A DNA stretch of 22,103 bases from CAZYPH01 sp964649095 (GTDB lineage: Bacteria; Bdellovibrionota; UBA1018; UBA923). This document shows, one piece after another, positions 1-8,471 of this stretch. How positions within the stretch are numbered: the first letter of the stretch is position 1; each line of letters begins with the position of its first letter. Position numbers and translations under genes: made by a program. Below the pieces are notes generated by a model. That model was given only the letters and a program-made list of their open reading frames with translations, made no database searches and was not told the DNA's origin. The stretch spans positions 1-22,103 of the forward strand of contig CAZYPH010000028.1 in assembly GCA_964649095.1 (NCBI GenBank), given 5' to 3'.

Positions 1-1971
1 TTTGCGATGGTACTAGAGGGCGGGGTTATCCAGTCGATCCGTAAAACGAGTCCCACAACACAAGACTGTGCTGGCCTATATCTCGAGCCTATTTTACTGG
101 CCCAGATTGCTGGCTCTACTAAAGAGGTGCGGGATTACATCCGCCTTGAGTCGATTCCCACACCACTACTGCAAGCCATTATCAGTATCGAAGACCAACG
201 ATTTTTAGAACACATCGGCTTTGATCTAAAATCACTCGCCCGAGCACTATATGTAAATTTAAAGGCGGGCGCACTCAGTCAGGGCGGCAGCACACTCACC
301 CAGCAACTTGTAAAGAATCTTACCGGATCAAAACAAAAGACACTTTTGCGTAAAGTGCGCGAGTTAGGTCTGGCTCTGTTGATCGAAGTAAAATTTTCTA
401 AAGAAGCCATTTTGGAGAAATACTTAAACGAAGTTTATTTTGGCCAAATTGGCTCACTGGAAGTACATGGCGTGGCCGAGGCCGCAAAATATTTTTTTGC
501 AAAAAAAATCGACGAACTCACCCTAGCGGAGATCGCACTAATTGCAGGCGTAGTTCGAGGTCCGACCTACTACTCGCCCTATAAGTATTTAGATCGTGCC
601 TTAAAACGGAAAAACACGGTGCTTTCAAAAATGCTTGAACTTAATCTCATCACTCAAGTCGAGTTTGAAGATGCGTCACACCAAACGCTCGTATTTGCTC
701 CGCCCAGTACAACCAACAACAAGGCACCGTTTTTTGTAGACTTTGCAAAAGCCGAAGCCCTCGAAAAACTGCCCGATGCTTTGCAGAATTTGCAGGGCCT
801 TAATATCTATACAACGGCCGACCCGATTTTACAGAGCATTGCAGAGCGAACTGTACGAGATAGTGTAAAACAGACGCAGACAAAACTAAAATATGCCCAA
901 CGTCTTGAGGGCGTTGTTTTGTCCGCAGAATCAAAAACTGGAGCATTGAAGGCCGTCGTTGGCGGACAAAACTATGCCGAATCAACTTTTAATCGTGCCC
1001 TCAATATGCGTCGACAAGTGGGTAGTATTTTTAAACCACTGGTTTATCTGGCGGCTTTCGATTTAGAGAAGGATCAAAACGGCGAACCCTACGCCCCAGC
1101 TCGAATCATTAACGACTCACCCTGGCAGCTAAAAATACCGGGGCAAAAAACGTGGATTCCTAAGAACTATGAAAAAACATTTAGGGGGGCCATTTCATTT
1201 CGTGAAGCATTGAGCCACTCAGTGAACATTCCTGCGGCTCGGCTAGGCCAAGAGATTGGCATTGATCGCGTTATTAATATTGCCAAAAAATTGGGAATTA
1301 CAGAAACACTACCGGCAGTACCCTCGTTAGCACTAGGTGCCGTTGAAATAGCCCCCCAATCAATGCTGCAAGCCTATACGACCATTGCTAATTTTGGCAT
1401 TAAGAACAATATATATTCAATTAAATATATAGAAGATAATCAGCATAATAAAATATTTGAGCACTCTAACAACACAGAATCGACGACAGATCCGGTAATC
1501 GCCAAAAACAAGATTTGGTTGTTACACTCACTACTAAACTCTGTCACTGAAGATGGAACCGCACGAGGCCTAAAGGCTGTCGGCATGACAAGAAGGGCTT
1601 TTGTCAAAACTGGTACCACGAACGACTCAAGAGATGCTTGGTTCGCAGGTTTTGCAGAAGATCTCACAACAGTGAGCTGGGTTGGCCCTGACGACTTTAG
1701 CACAGCATCCACAAACTCTTCAAAGCCGCGCCACGCACTCATTACGGGCGCAGGTGCCGCTATGCCCATCTGGGCAACACTCTATAAACAGTATTATGCT
1801 GGGCCTACGCCTAGCTATAATAAACTAGAACCGATTGAAGGGGTTGCGATCGAGCAAGTCGACCAAAAAAGCGGATTTACCGCAATTCCGCGCAAGTGCC
1901 CTCCTGAACAGACTCGGGAAGAGTATTTTTTAACTTCGGCCCCCCCAACAAAAAGCTGCCCACTACACTGA
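1..1971 (+). CDS. mrcB: Class A penicillin-binding protein, PBP1b type (5' end outside window)
   Basis: Bifunctional peptidoglycan synthase: it polymerises lipid II into glycan strands and cross-links stem peptides on the periplasmic face of the inner membrane. Residues below count from the ATG at base 7. A GT51 transglycosylase domain spans about 45-220, with EDQRF (catalytic Glu62), GGSTLTQQLVKN (93-104) and RKVRE (Glu119); the 57-residue spacing between the two Glu matches E. coli PBP1b E233/E290. The transpeptidase domain (about 300-590) has SIFK (Ser340, Lys343), SVN (405-407) and KTGT (534-537), so both active sites look intact. The first ~30 residues resemble the end of a UB2H domain, and the frame is open to base 1, so the ATG at 7 is probably internal and the cytoplasmic tail and membrane anchor lie upstream. 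The C-terminal tail carries two Cys (631, 647), perhaps a disulfide. It ends in TGA. Confidence 0.95.
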   Translation, partial: FAMVLEGGVIQSIRKTSPTTQDCAGLYLEPILLAQIAGSTKEVRDYIRLESIPTPLLQAIISIEDQRFLEHIGFDLKSLARALYVNLKAGALSQGGSTLTQQLVKNLTGSKQKTLLRKVRELGLALLIEVKFSKEAILEKYLNEVYFGQIGSLEVHGVAEAAKYFFAKKIDELTLAEIALIAGVVRGPTYYSPYKYLDRALKRKNTVLSKMLELNLITQVEFEDASHQTLVFAPPSTTNNKAPFFVDFAKAEALEKLPDALQNLQGLNIYTTADPILQSIAERTVRDSVKQTQTKLKYAQRLEGVVLSAESKTGALKAVVGGQNYAESTFNRALNMRRQVGSIFKPLVYLAAFDLEKDQNGEPYAPARIINDSPWQLKIPGQKTWIPKNYEKTFRGAISFREALSHSVNIPAARLGQEIGIDRVINIAKKLGITETLPAVPSLALGAVEIAPQSMLQAYTTIANFGIKNNIYSIKYIEDNQHNKIFEHSNNTESTTDPVIAKNKIWLLHSLLNSVTEDGTARGLKAVGMTRRAFVKTGTTNDSRDAWFAGFAEDLTTVSWVGPDDFSTASTNSSKPRHALITGAGAAMPIWATLYKQYYAGPTPSYNKLEPIEGVAIEQVDQKSGFTAIPRKCPPEQTREEYFLTSAPPTKSCPLH

Positions 1972-2103
1972 GAATGGACCTTTATATCGATGCCAGATAT
2001 TCGACAGTTGTTAAAAGTATCGACAGCAATTTGGTATTCGCTTGCTGATCACAGCGCTATAGATTTGGTATAAGTTTTGCTCATCAGCGTCCCGGTGAGA
2101 ACT

Positions 2104-4122
2104 ATGGCGAATCGGACTACATGGAAACTTAAAGGCTTTGTCACTGGCTTAGCAGCACTGCTAACAGTCAGCGTCAGCCATTTTGAATTCAGTAGTCTAG
2201 AAGCACCACTCTATGACCTACGCATGCGTAGTACGCAGTTATTTACCAGTAATGATCCTCAACATCCATTTCCAGGAATCCGCCCCTTTGCTACGCAATC
2301 GACGATCATCATGTTGGACGATGATTCATTAGATAACACTCCAGATAATACGACCCGAGAGGCTGATGAACCAATTGCGGCCGTCACCAAACTTACAAAG
2401 GACCTGGCATCGCTGCGCCCCAAAGCCATTGCATTTCTATTAGACTTTAATGAGCTTATTACATCGCCCGAAGAAAAACGTAGTTTAAAAGCCTTGTCGG
2501 CATTTGCTGACGCCGCAAAATTTGCTCAAAACTATGGAGTCAAAATATTTTTAGGCAACGAAGTCGAAGTCATTGGCGAAAACTTACCTCCGACTTCGTT
2601 ACGACATCTACCAAACTACGTTGCAACAATTCATCAAGACGGTAACTTGTTTGCTCAAGACAAGGTAACCAGAAAGGCCCTATTTTCGATCAATTCTGCC
2701 TTAACGCTGCACGCCGAGATGGCGAAATCGGTCACTCCTGACCTTGATCTTATTGAATTTGAGAAACGACATACAGCAAAGCTCGCGGGAATTGATGCCA
2801 AATATTTTCTAATCGATTTTTTTGTTCCGACAATGATCCACAGAGTGCCCTTCCCTATCTTAAGCAGCACCGAGGTTTTAGACGACGCTAACCATTATTT
2901 CGACTCTGTACATGACCGTGTCGTATTCATCGGCAAACTATCCAGTGAAACCATTAGTGATTACAATATTACACCGTTTGATCGTAATGCTTTTTCAAAT
3001 CCCAAGTTAATTACACATGCTACCATTTTTGAAAATCTGACAAACGGTCGGGCTATCGATGCGACACCGAAATCGGTGGAATATATTCTAACGTTTATAC
3101 TTTCGTTCATTGCACTCTGGATTGTATTTAGTACCACTCCGGCATTGGGCTTGGTTCTAACTACGTTTCTTTTAATACTCTACACACTGTTATCTTTTAC
3201 TATATTTAGTTTATTTAATATATGGATCCATCTCTCACAGCCGTTTGTAGCTTGCCTCATTTCTTACTATCTGTTTGTGCCCTATCGCTTGATGGCGGAG
3301 TACAAAAAGCGTTGGCAGTTTCAAAGGCAAAGTGAGTTATTAAAACAAGTTGAAGAACTGAAAAGTAACTTCATGAGTTTGGTAACGCATGACTTAAAAA
3401 CTCCCGTTGCAAGAATTCAGGGCATGGCAGAGCTTTTACAACAGGCCAAAGCAGATCCAAAGATCGTTACCGAGATCTTTAAAAGTACCGAGGAGCTATC
3501 ACAATTTCTTTCATCGATTCTCGAGCTGACGAGGGTGGAATCTAGCCACTTGCAACTCAATATATCGAGTAAAGATATTAATAAAATTATTGAAGACTGC
3601 GTTGAAAAATTTCGATTTAAGATTGCGAATAAAAACATTCAATTGGTGTTAAATCTCGAGCCACTTTTCCCTGCTCACATTGATGTGGCCTTGGTTTCAA
3701 AAGTCGTGGCTAACTTAATTGATAATGCAATCAAGTACTCGCCAGATCATTCCAAAATTATAATCCACTCGAAAGAATCTACCGAGAAACAAGGTTTTGT
3801 AGAGATCTGGGTGGAAGACGAGGGGTTCGGTATTGCCTCGAACGAAATGCCAAAGCTCTTTACAAAATTTTACCGACCAAAAGAGGAAGTGCCGTCTCAC
3901 TTAAAATCAGGCACTGGACTCGGCCTTTATTTAAGTAAATATTTTGTGGCACTCCATCGCGGAACCATAACAGTTTCTGCAAAACCAACCAAAGGAACGA
4001 TTTTCAAAGTATTTTTACCGTTTGAACAAGCAAATACGAAACAGAAACAATCGGCGTTTGAAAATATCATGAACCGCCTGAAACATTTTTTTAACCTTCG
4101 TAAGTTAGCCATGAGGAAATAA
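2104..4122 (+). CDS. CHASE2-domain membrane sensor histidine kinase
   Basis: Two-component sensor. I chose the ATG at 2104 (672 aa) over the in-frame TTG at 2077 because GGTGAG at 2094-2099 sits four bases upstream of the ATG and the protein then starts just before its first hydrophobic helix. Layout from that ATG: membrane helix about 11-27; extracytoplasmic CHASE2 domain about 30-320, with the characteristic APLYDLRMR at its start; three closely spaced membrane helices about 326-392; a short coiled coil; HisKA with the H-box VTHDLKTPVAR (phospho-His429); HATPase_c with N-box ANLIDNAIKYS (536-546), G1 DEGFGI (572-577) and G2 GTGLGL (603-608). All catalytic motifs look intact. CHASE2 domains sense unknown extracytoplasmic signals. 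The stop is two bases before the response regulator ATG, so that gene is its likely partner. The 132-base gap after the PBP gene shows no convincing promoter or terminator. Confidence 0.93.
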   Translation: MANRTTWKLKGFVTGLAALLTVSVSHFEFSSLEAPLYDLRMRSTQLFTSNDPQHPFPGIRPFATQSTIIMLDDDSLDNTPDNTTREADEPIAAVTKLTKDLASLRPKAIAFLLDFNELITSPEEKRSLKALSAFADAAKFAQNYGVKIFLGNEVEVIGENLPPTSLRHLPNYVATIHQDGNLFAQDKVTRKALFSINSALTLHAEMAKSVTPDLDLIEFEKRHTAKLAGIDAKYFLIDFFVPTMIHRVPFPILSSTEVLDDANHYFDSVHDRVVFIGKLSSETISDYNITPFDRNAFSNPKLITHATIFENLTNGRAIDATPKSVEYILTFILSFIALWIVFSTTPALGLVLTTFLLILYTLLSFTIFSLFNIWIHLSQPFVACLISYYLFVPYRLMAEYKKRWQFQRQSELLKQVEELKSNFMSLVTHDLKTPVARIQGMAELLQQAKADPKIVTEIFKSTEELSQFLSSILELTRVESSHLQLNISSKDINKIIEDCVEKFRFKIANKNIQLVLNLEPLFPAHIDVALVSKVVANLIDNAIKYSPDHSKIIIHSKESTEKQGFVEIWVEDEGFGIASNEMPKLFTKFYRPKEEVPSHLKSGTGLGLYLSKYFVALHRGTITVSAKPTKGTIFKVFLPFEQANTKQKQSAFENIMNRLKHFFNLRKLAMRK

Positions 4123-4124
4123 TT

Positions 4125-5747
4125 ATGCATAGAGTATTAGTGGTCGATGACGACTCAGGATTGCGATTAGTTGTTACAGGAGCTTTAGGACAAGCCCATT
4201 ATCTTGTTGATCAAGCGGTAGATGGCGAAGATGCCCTAAATAAGGTGCGTGCAGGCAACTACGACTTAGTTTTATTGGACGTCAACATGCCACGACTGAA
4301 TGGCATTGAAGCACTGAAACAGATCAAGAGCTATGATCCGTCGATCATCGTCATCATGCTCACCGCATACTCGAACGTTCGAGACGCTATCGAAGCCACA
4401 AAACACGGCGCTTTCAATTATCTTGAAAAACCGATCATGGCCGAAAATTTAGTTCTATTAGTCGACCGAGCGCTAAAAGCCCACAGCATGGTCAAAACGC
4501 TGTCGTATTCGGCGCCCGTAGTAAAAATAATGGGCTCAACGAATTTTGTAGGACAAAGCTCTGAAATCAAAAAAATCTTTAACGTCATTGATAAACTTTC
4601 TCGGGTGGATACATCAGTACTTATTCGTGGCGAATCTGGTACAGGCAAAGAATTAGTAGCGAATGCCATTCACTACAATAGCCCACGTAAAGACGAACGT
4701 TTTGTGACGGTGAACTGTTCGGCGATTCCAGAAACGCTCATAGAAAGCGAATTTTTCGGCCATGAAAAAGGCGCCTTTACAGGTGCCGACTCACGTAAAA
4801 TTGGTAAATTTCAATTTGCCGATGGCGGCACACTCTTCTTAGATGAAATCGGCGACATTTCATTAGCTATGCAGGTGAAATTGCTTCGTGCATTACAAGA
4901 AAAGAAATTCACGCCCGTAGGCTCAAATCGCGAAGTAGAAGTGAATGTGCGCATCATTGCGGCAACAAATCGTCCATTAGAGGCCATGATCAAAAAAGGC
5001 GATTTTCGTGAAGATCTATTTTACCGCCTCAATGTAATCCCTATTTTTCTACCCCCATTACGCGAACGCACTGACGATATCGAAGTATTGGTCACGCACT
5101 TTATTGAAAAGTTCAATGCGGCTCATCAAAAAGCGATCGAAGGTACTTCGGCCGAAGCGGCCCAGTATCTAAAAGAGTACCACTGGCCAGGCAATATTCG
5201 TGAACTAGAGAACGTTATTGAACACGCGTTTGTGATTGAACCGACAAATCAAATCACAACGCTGTCATTGCCAGAATCGGTCATTGATTACGTCAATCAC
5301 AAACGAGAACAGGCACAGCCCCAAAAAACCGTAAACGATTCCAACGCAGGCCTTAAAGCACCTTCTGATATTACAGAAGAACACTTAGAATTGCGCCACC
5401 ATTCAGAGGTCGAGGCCAACGAAGAAGATGATGAGAGTTTAGATGACTTAGATATCTGGGGCCTGACTGACGATGGAAAAGAACACATGATCTCTCCTGA
5501 GATCATTACAATGCCGATCGCTGGCCAAAAACTAGGCTTTACTCTAGATATTTCAAAATTAGATTTTCAGGCAAATAAAGAAGAGTTTGAAAGGCAATTC
5601 TTAATTTCGGCTCTGAAAGCCTTTAGCGGCCGTATCAATCAAACTGCTTTACACGCCAACATCCCTAAAAAGACGTTGTTACGAAAGCTTGAAAAATACG
5701 GCATCAACGCCAAAGACTATCAGAATCAAAAATCATCAGGCGCTTAA
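4125..5747 (+). CDS. NtrC-family sigma-54-dependent response regulator
   Basis: DNA-binding activator of sigma-54 RNA polymerase, probably phosphorylated by the kinase encoded just upstream. REC domain 3-120 with acidic pocket D8/D9, phospho-acceptor D52, T80 and K102. AAA+ domain about 140-370 with Walker A GESGTGKE (169-176), GAFTGA sigma-54 contact loop (216-221), Walker B GGTLFLDE (234-241) and WPGNIRELEN (354-363). A Fis-type helix-turn-helix lies at about 488-527. Between AAA+ and HTH there is a long linker (about 390-485) with a strongly acidic stretch near 418-444. The start is well supported: GAGGAA at 4113-4118 overlaps the end of the kinase gene, giving translational coupling. Its stop shares TTAA with the convergent isomerase gene. 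I recognised no sigma-54 promoter in the intergenic gaps, so the regulon is not visible here. Confidence 0.95.
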   Translation: MHRVLVVDDDSGLRLVVTGALGQAHYLVDQAVDGEDALNKVRAGNYDLVLLDVNMPRLNGIEALKQIKSYDPSIIVIMLTAYSNVRDAIEATKHGAFNYLEKPIMAENLVLLVDRALKAHSMVKTLSYSAPVVKIMGSTNFVGQSSEIKKIFNVIDKLSRVDTSVLIRGESGTGKELVANAIHYNSPRKDERFVTVNCSAIPETLIESEFFGHEKGAFTGADSRKIGKFQFADGGTLFLDEIGDISLAMQVKLLRALQEKKFTPVGSNREVEVNVRIIAATNRPLEAMIKKGDFREDLFYRLNVIPIFLPPLRERTDDIEVLVTHFIEKFNAAHQKAIEGTSAEAAQYLKEYHWPGNIRELENVIEHAFVIEPTNQITTLSLPESVIDYVNHKREQAQPQKTVNDSNAGLKAPSDITEEHLELRHHSEVEANEEDDESLDDLDIWGLTDDGKEHMISPEIITMPIAGQKLGFTLDISKLDFQANKEEFERQFLISALKAFSGRINQTALHANIPKKTLLRKLEKYGINAKDYQNQKSSGA

Positions 5748-6592
5748 AGCTTCAGAGATCGAACAGCGTCATCATTGATTTTGACGTTATGAGTTTTTTT
5801 GAGCTCAACTACCATGTCATTTACCAATCGTAAGCGATAGGTGTCTTTTACGCGTTGTTCGATCTCATCAAAGTTAGGTACTCGCCCTACTTTAATGTCA
5901 TCTACTTTTACAACATGGTAACCAAATGGGGACCGAATAGGCCCGCGCACTTCGCCCTTACGCATCTGAAATACAATTGACGTAAACTCAGGCACCATTT
6001 TTTCCCGCGTAAAACAACCTAGATCGCCTTTGCTTTCTTTTACTGATGGCTCTAACGAGTTATCGACAGCAAGTTTTTCGAAATCAATACCCTTTTGCTG
6101 ACCTTGCTGTGCTAGCTTTTGCGCTACTGCTTCGTCTTTTAAAATAATGTGGTGTGCACAAATTTGAGTCGTATCGAAGAAGTTTTTATTCTCTTCAAAA
6201 AACTTCTTAATCCCACTTCGAACCAATTTAGGTTCGACATATTTTTGCATCATCAAAGTAGATAGATACTGCCTTTCAAACAGATCTGCTGCTTCTTTAA
6301 ATTCTGCTGAATTTTCTAAGCCTGCTTTTTTTGCAGCGACATATAACAAGTCCATCGAAAGAACGTTGTCTAAGGCAGCACGACGATTTCGTTCATCTTT
6401 ATTGAGCGCATCACGTTGATCATCGTTCAAATTCTGTAATGATTTCTTAAAGTGTTCAACCGTAACAGTACCGCCGTTGTACGTTGCCAACGGATTAGCA
6501 GCGTGCGCCCCACACGGCAAAACGATTGCTGTTATGGCAAAACACGAAAATAATTTATAAACATTTTTTATTTTGTGGAATCTATTCCCCAT
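5744..6592 (-). CDS. Secreted parvulin-type peptidyl-prolyl cis-trans isomerase (SurA/PpiC/PrsA-like)
   Basis: Periplasmic foldase that isomerises Xaa-Pro bonds and probably chaperones exported proteins. I chose the ATG at 6592 (282 aa), with GAGGGG seven bases upstream, over an in-frame start at 6637; the later start places a clean signal peptide at the N-terminus (basic MGNRFHKIKN, hydrophobic core, predicted cleavage after GAHA at residue 31). Residues ~35-135 are a SurA/PrsA-like helical region; a rotamase domain at about 142-233 contains CAHHIIL, GDLGCFTREKMVPEF and GPIRSPFGYHVVKV. It has one parvulin domain, unlike the two of E. coli SurA. VLPC near the cleavage site is not a proper lipobox, so a soluble periplasmic form is more likely than a lipoprotein. 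The gene lies 28 bases downstream of the QEGLA protease gene, probably cotranscribed with it. Confidence 0.88.
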   Translation of the reverse strand: MGNRFHKIKNVYKLFSCFAITAIVLPCGAHAANPLATYNGGTVTVEHFKKSLQNLNDDQRDALNKDERNRRAALDNVLSMDLLYVAAKKAGLENSAEFKEAADLFERQYLSTLMMQKYVEPKLVRSGIKKFFEENKNFFDTTQICAHHIILKDEAVAQKLAQQGQQKGIDFEKLAVDNSLEPSVKESKGDLGCFTREKMVPEFTSIVFQMRKGEVRGPIRSPFGYHVVKVDDIKVGRVPNFDEIEQRVKDTYRLRLVNDMVVELKKTHNVKINDDAVRSLKL

Positions 6593-6620
6593 GACATGCC
6601 CCTCTTTACTTAAATTTATG

Positions 6621-7901
6621 TTAAAAGATTTTAGCAAAATACTCTTGCACTTTATTCATATCGATCATGTTAAATACATTCGAAAAACTCATCCACACTG
6701 CTACGCCATTTAGATCTCGAAATTGTGCAGGAATATATTTTGGTGCATCGATAATACCTTCATGGTGTTTGTGGTACCAAAGCGGCACATCGCTGCAATG
6801 CACCTTTCCAACAAAAAGATATGGAATGTATTCTGGTTTACCGGCCTTCATGGCGGCCCGCATAAAATTATAATTTTCAATAAAACCCTTAATGTACGCG
6901 ATGTCTTTGGTGAATGGAGCCCCCCCATCTAAAACCCCACCACGAAATACGCGCTTTGCGTTAGCAAGACAGTCTTCTTCGGAATACCCTTCAATACGAT
7001 AGAATTCTAAAACCTCTAGAAAGTTTGCGCCGCTTTCGGCTTTATCGATGCCGATGACACGATCATTGATCGTGCGTGCTCGTTTAGGCGAACTCACAAA
7101 CGAAAAAATTTCAAGCAACACCGCCAACCCCTCTTGTGTAGAGGCCACTCTTGGAGGGCCCTTAGCTAAAAACTTACAGAGGTGTTGGTTTAAGCCGTTA
7201 AGTGTTGTGCCAACATGCACCCACCCCTCATGCACTTCTAGAAGATTTACGTCGCGCTGCGAGAACATGGCGCCATCTCGAATTTTCACCGTGTCACTTC
7301 CGGCAGACGCATCAGCAATGATGCCATCCGAGATCTTGGCCCGCACAGGATTGTCGGAAAAATACCCCGCAAACTTATCGTTTAATTGTTTGACCACCTG
7401 CGCTGCGTCAAGATTTTCAGGGCTCTCTTCACCAATGGACCGCCCACCTAGAATGGACAACATGGAATACATCACCTGGGCAATGTCGCTGATACTAGTC
7501 TTTTCATCATGAAACGTGTCTTTCGGAGAGCCATAGAGGCGTTTAGAATACTGATAGAATTCATTTGTGCCACGATGTTGCAACATCCTGATGACGTCTT
7601 GATACTCGCGGCAATTAACGATCATTTTTTGACCAATATCGTCATCAGCTCCGATTTGCTGTTCCACCGATCGAACGATGTTTTCGAATTCCTCTACTTT
7701 AGCAACGGGATCAAACGACAGCGACTGAGCCGCATAATACTCTGCGCCAACAGCTGGCATTTCTTTAAACTTTGATTTCTTAAGGCGTTCGTCAATGTCA
7801 GAGTCCCATTTGATAGAATCTAAAATACGAATAGGGCGCTGAGCCTCTAAGATCGCCTCTGATAGCGTCTTTACTTTTTCTTTATAGGTCGTCCACACCA
7901 T
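6621..7901 (-). CDS. QEGLA-motif (DUF1704 / MATCAP-like) zinc metalloprotease family protein
   Basis: This 426-aa protein carries both signatures of the family annotated as 'flavohemoglobin expression-modulating QEGLA motif protein': HEGWVH (224-229, an HExxxH zinc site) and TQEGLAVL (255-262). In the animal relatives (MATCAP tyrosine carboxypeptidases that trim tubulin) the metal is bound by the two His and by a Glu about 30 residues later. H224, H229 and E257 fit that spacing here, with E225 as the likely general base. The bacterial substrate is unknown and the flavohemoglobin link in the family name is weak. No signal peptide or membrane segment is visible, so it is probably cytoplasmic. 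There is no Shine-Dalgarno upstream of the ATG. The gene starts 70 bases after the rpsI terminator, so it needs its own promoter, and the parvulin gene follows. Confidence 0.85.
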   Translation of the reverse strand: MVWTTYKEKVKTLSEAILEAQRPIRILDSIKWDSDIDERLKKSKFKEMPAVGAEYYAAQSLSFDPVAKVEEFENIVRSVEQQIGADDDIGQKMIVNCREYQDVIRMLQHRGTNEFYQYSKRLYGSPKDTFHDEKTSISDIAQVMYSMLSILGGRSIGEESPENLDAAQVVKQLNDKFAGYFSDNPVRAKISDGIIADASAGSDTVKIRDGAMFSQRDVNLLEVHEGWVHVGTTLNGLNQHLCKFLAKGPPRVASTQEGLAVLLEIFSFVSSPKRARTINDRVIGIDKAESGANFLEVLEFYRIEGYSEEDCLANAKRVFRGGVLDGGAPFTKDIAYIKGFIENYNFMRAAMKAGKPEYIPYLFVGKVHCSDVPLWYHKHHEGIIDAPKYIPAQFRDLNGVAVWMSFSNVFNMIDMNKVQEYFAKIF

Positions 7902-7911
7902 AGCAGTGTTG

Positions 7912-7940
7912 AGTGTACCATGAGGCCTTCACAAAAAAAT
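7912..7940 (-). promoter_or_regulatory. Tentative promoter for the QEGLA protease gene
   Basis: The long terminator just upstream implies a promoter in 7902-7971. The best -10 is TACACT (7912-7917 as read on the minus strand), ten bases before the ATG. The 17-base-spaced -35 position is only a T-run (ATTTTT), so the match is weak. If real, the transcript would begin very close to the start codon. Confidence 0.25.
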
Positions 7941-7968
7941 CACCGGTAAATTGTGCCGCATGAAACGC

Positions 7969-8026
7969 AAAAAGGCGCCCACCAACAACGACTCGAAAAA
8001 ATCGAATTGTTGTTGGTGGGCGCCTT
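7969..8026 (-). terminator. Rho-independent terminator of rplM-rpsI with a very long stem
   Basis: Perfect 18-bp inverted repeat: 7972-7989 pairs with 8009-8026. The stem continues inward through a G-U, an A-T, one C-A mismatch and four more pairs (TCGA with TCGA), leaving a loop of about five bases. On the minus strand it starts 26 bases after the rpsI stop and is followed by TTTTT (complement of 7969-7973), the classic layout. The stem is far longer than the 7-10 bp usual for such terminators. It insulates the ribosomal-protein genes from the protease gene downstream. Confidence 0.93.
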
Positions 8027-8052
8027 CTTTAAGAAGTACTGAAAACGTAAGA

Positions 8053-8445
8053 TTAACGTTTTGAGAATTGGAAACGTTTTCTCGCGCCTGCTTGACCGTA
8101 TTTTTTACGCTCAACTTGACGGCTATCACGAGTCAAGAAACCTGCTTTTTTCAAAACAGGACGGTGGTCGCTATCGATCTCTAACAAAGCATTAGAAATT
8201 CCGTGACGGGTTGCATCAGCTTGAGCTGACGAGCCACTGCCATAAACATTTACAGCAATATCCCACTTACCACCATTGCTAGTAAGTTCTAATGGCTGCA
8301 TAACAACCATGCGCGAAGTAGGTCGCACAAAATAATTTTCAAACGAACGACCGTTTACTACGACTTTTCCTGATCCAGGAGTCATGTAAACACGCGCTAC
8401 TGCAGTCTTTCTTTTTCCAACACCATGAAATACTTGTTCAGCCAT
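8053..8445 (-). CDS. rpsI: 30S ribosomal protein S9 (uS9)
   Basis: 130 aa, the normal length. The N-terminus has the GVGKRKTAVARV signature, and the conserved basic C-terminal tail ends in RKRFQFSKR, which in ribosome structures reaches the P-site tRNA anticodon region. ATRHGISNALLE and LTRDSRQVERKKYG are further family blocks. It lies 26 bases downstream of rplM in the nearly universal rplM-rpsI pair and is the last gene before the long terminator. The ribosome-binding site is weak: GGA about nine bases before the ATG. No anomalies in the protein. Confidence 0.98.
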   Translation of the reverse strand: MAEQVFHGVGKRKTAVARVYMTPGSGKVVVNGRSFENYFVRPTSRMVVMQPLELTSNGGKWDIAVNVYGSGSSAQADATRHGISNALLEIDSDHRPVLKKAGFLTRDSRQVERKKYGQAGARKRFQFSKR

Positions 8446-8471
8446 GATTTATCCAACTTCCAATTAATTAA

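Noticed and set aside
2031..2046. Possible sigma-54 promoter (TTGG...TTGC) before the CHASE2 kinase
   Set aside because: The GG and GC elements are nine bases apart instead of the required ten, and the flanking bases match poorly.
6480..6592. Lipoprotein signal in the parvulin protein (VLPC)
   Set aside because: A lipobox needs a small residue before the Cys; Pro at that position and the good GAHA cleavage site four residues on favour signal peptidase I.
7048..7512. 154-aa plus-strand reading frame
   Set aside because: It is antisense to the QEGLA protease gene, whose family motifs are unmistakable; the plus-strand translation has no recognisable domain.
7929..8129. 66-aa minus-strand reading frame through the terminator and rpsI end
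   Set aside because: It runs in another frame over the terminator hairpin and the conserved rpsI C-terminus, with no family resemblance.
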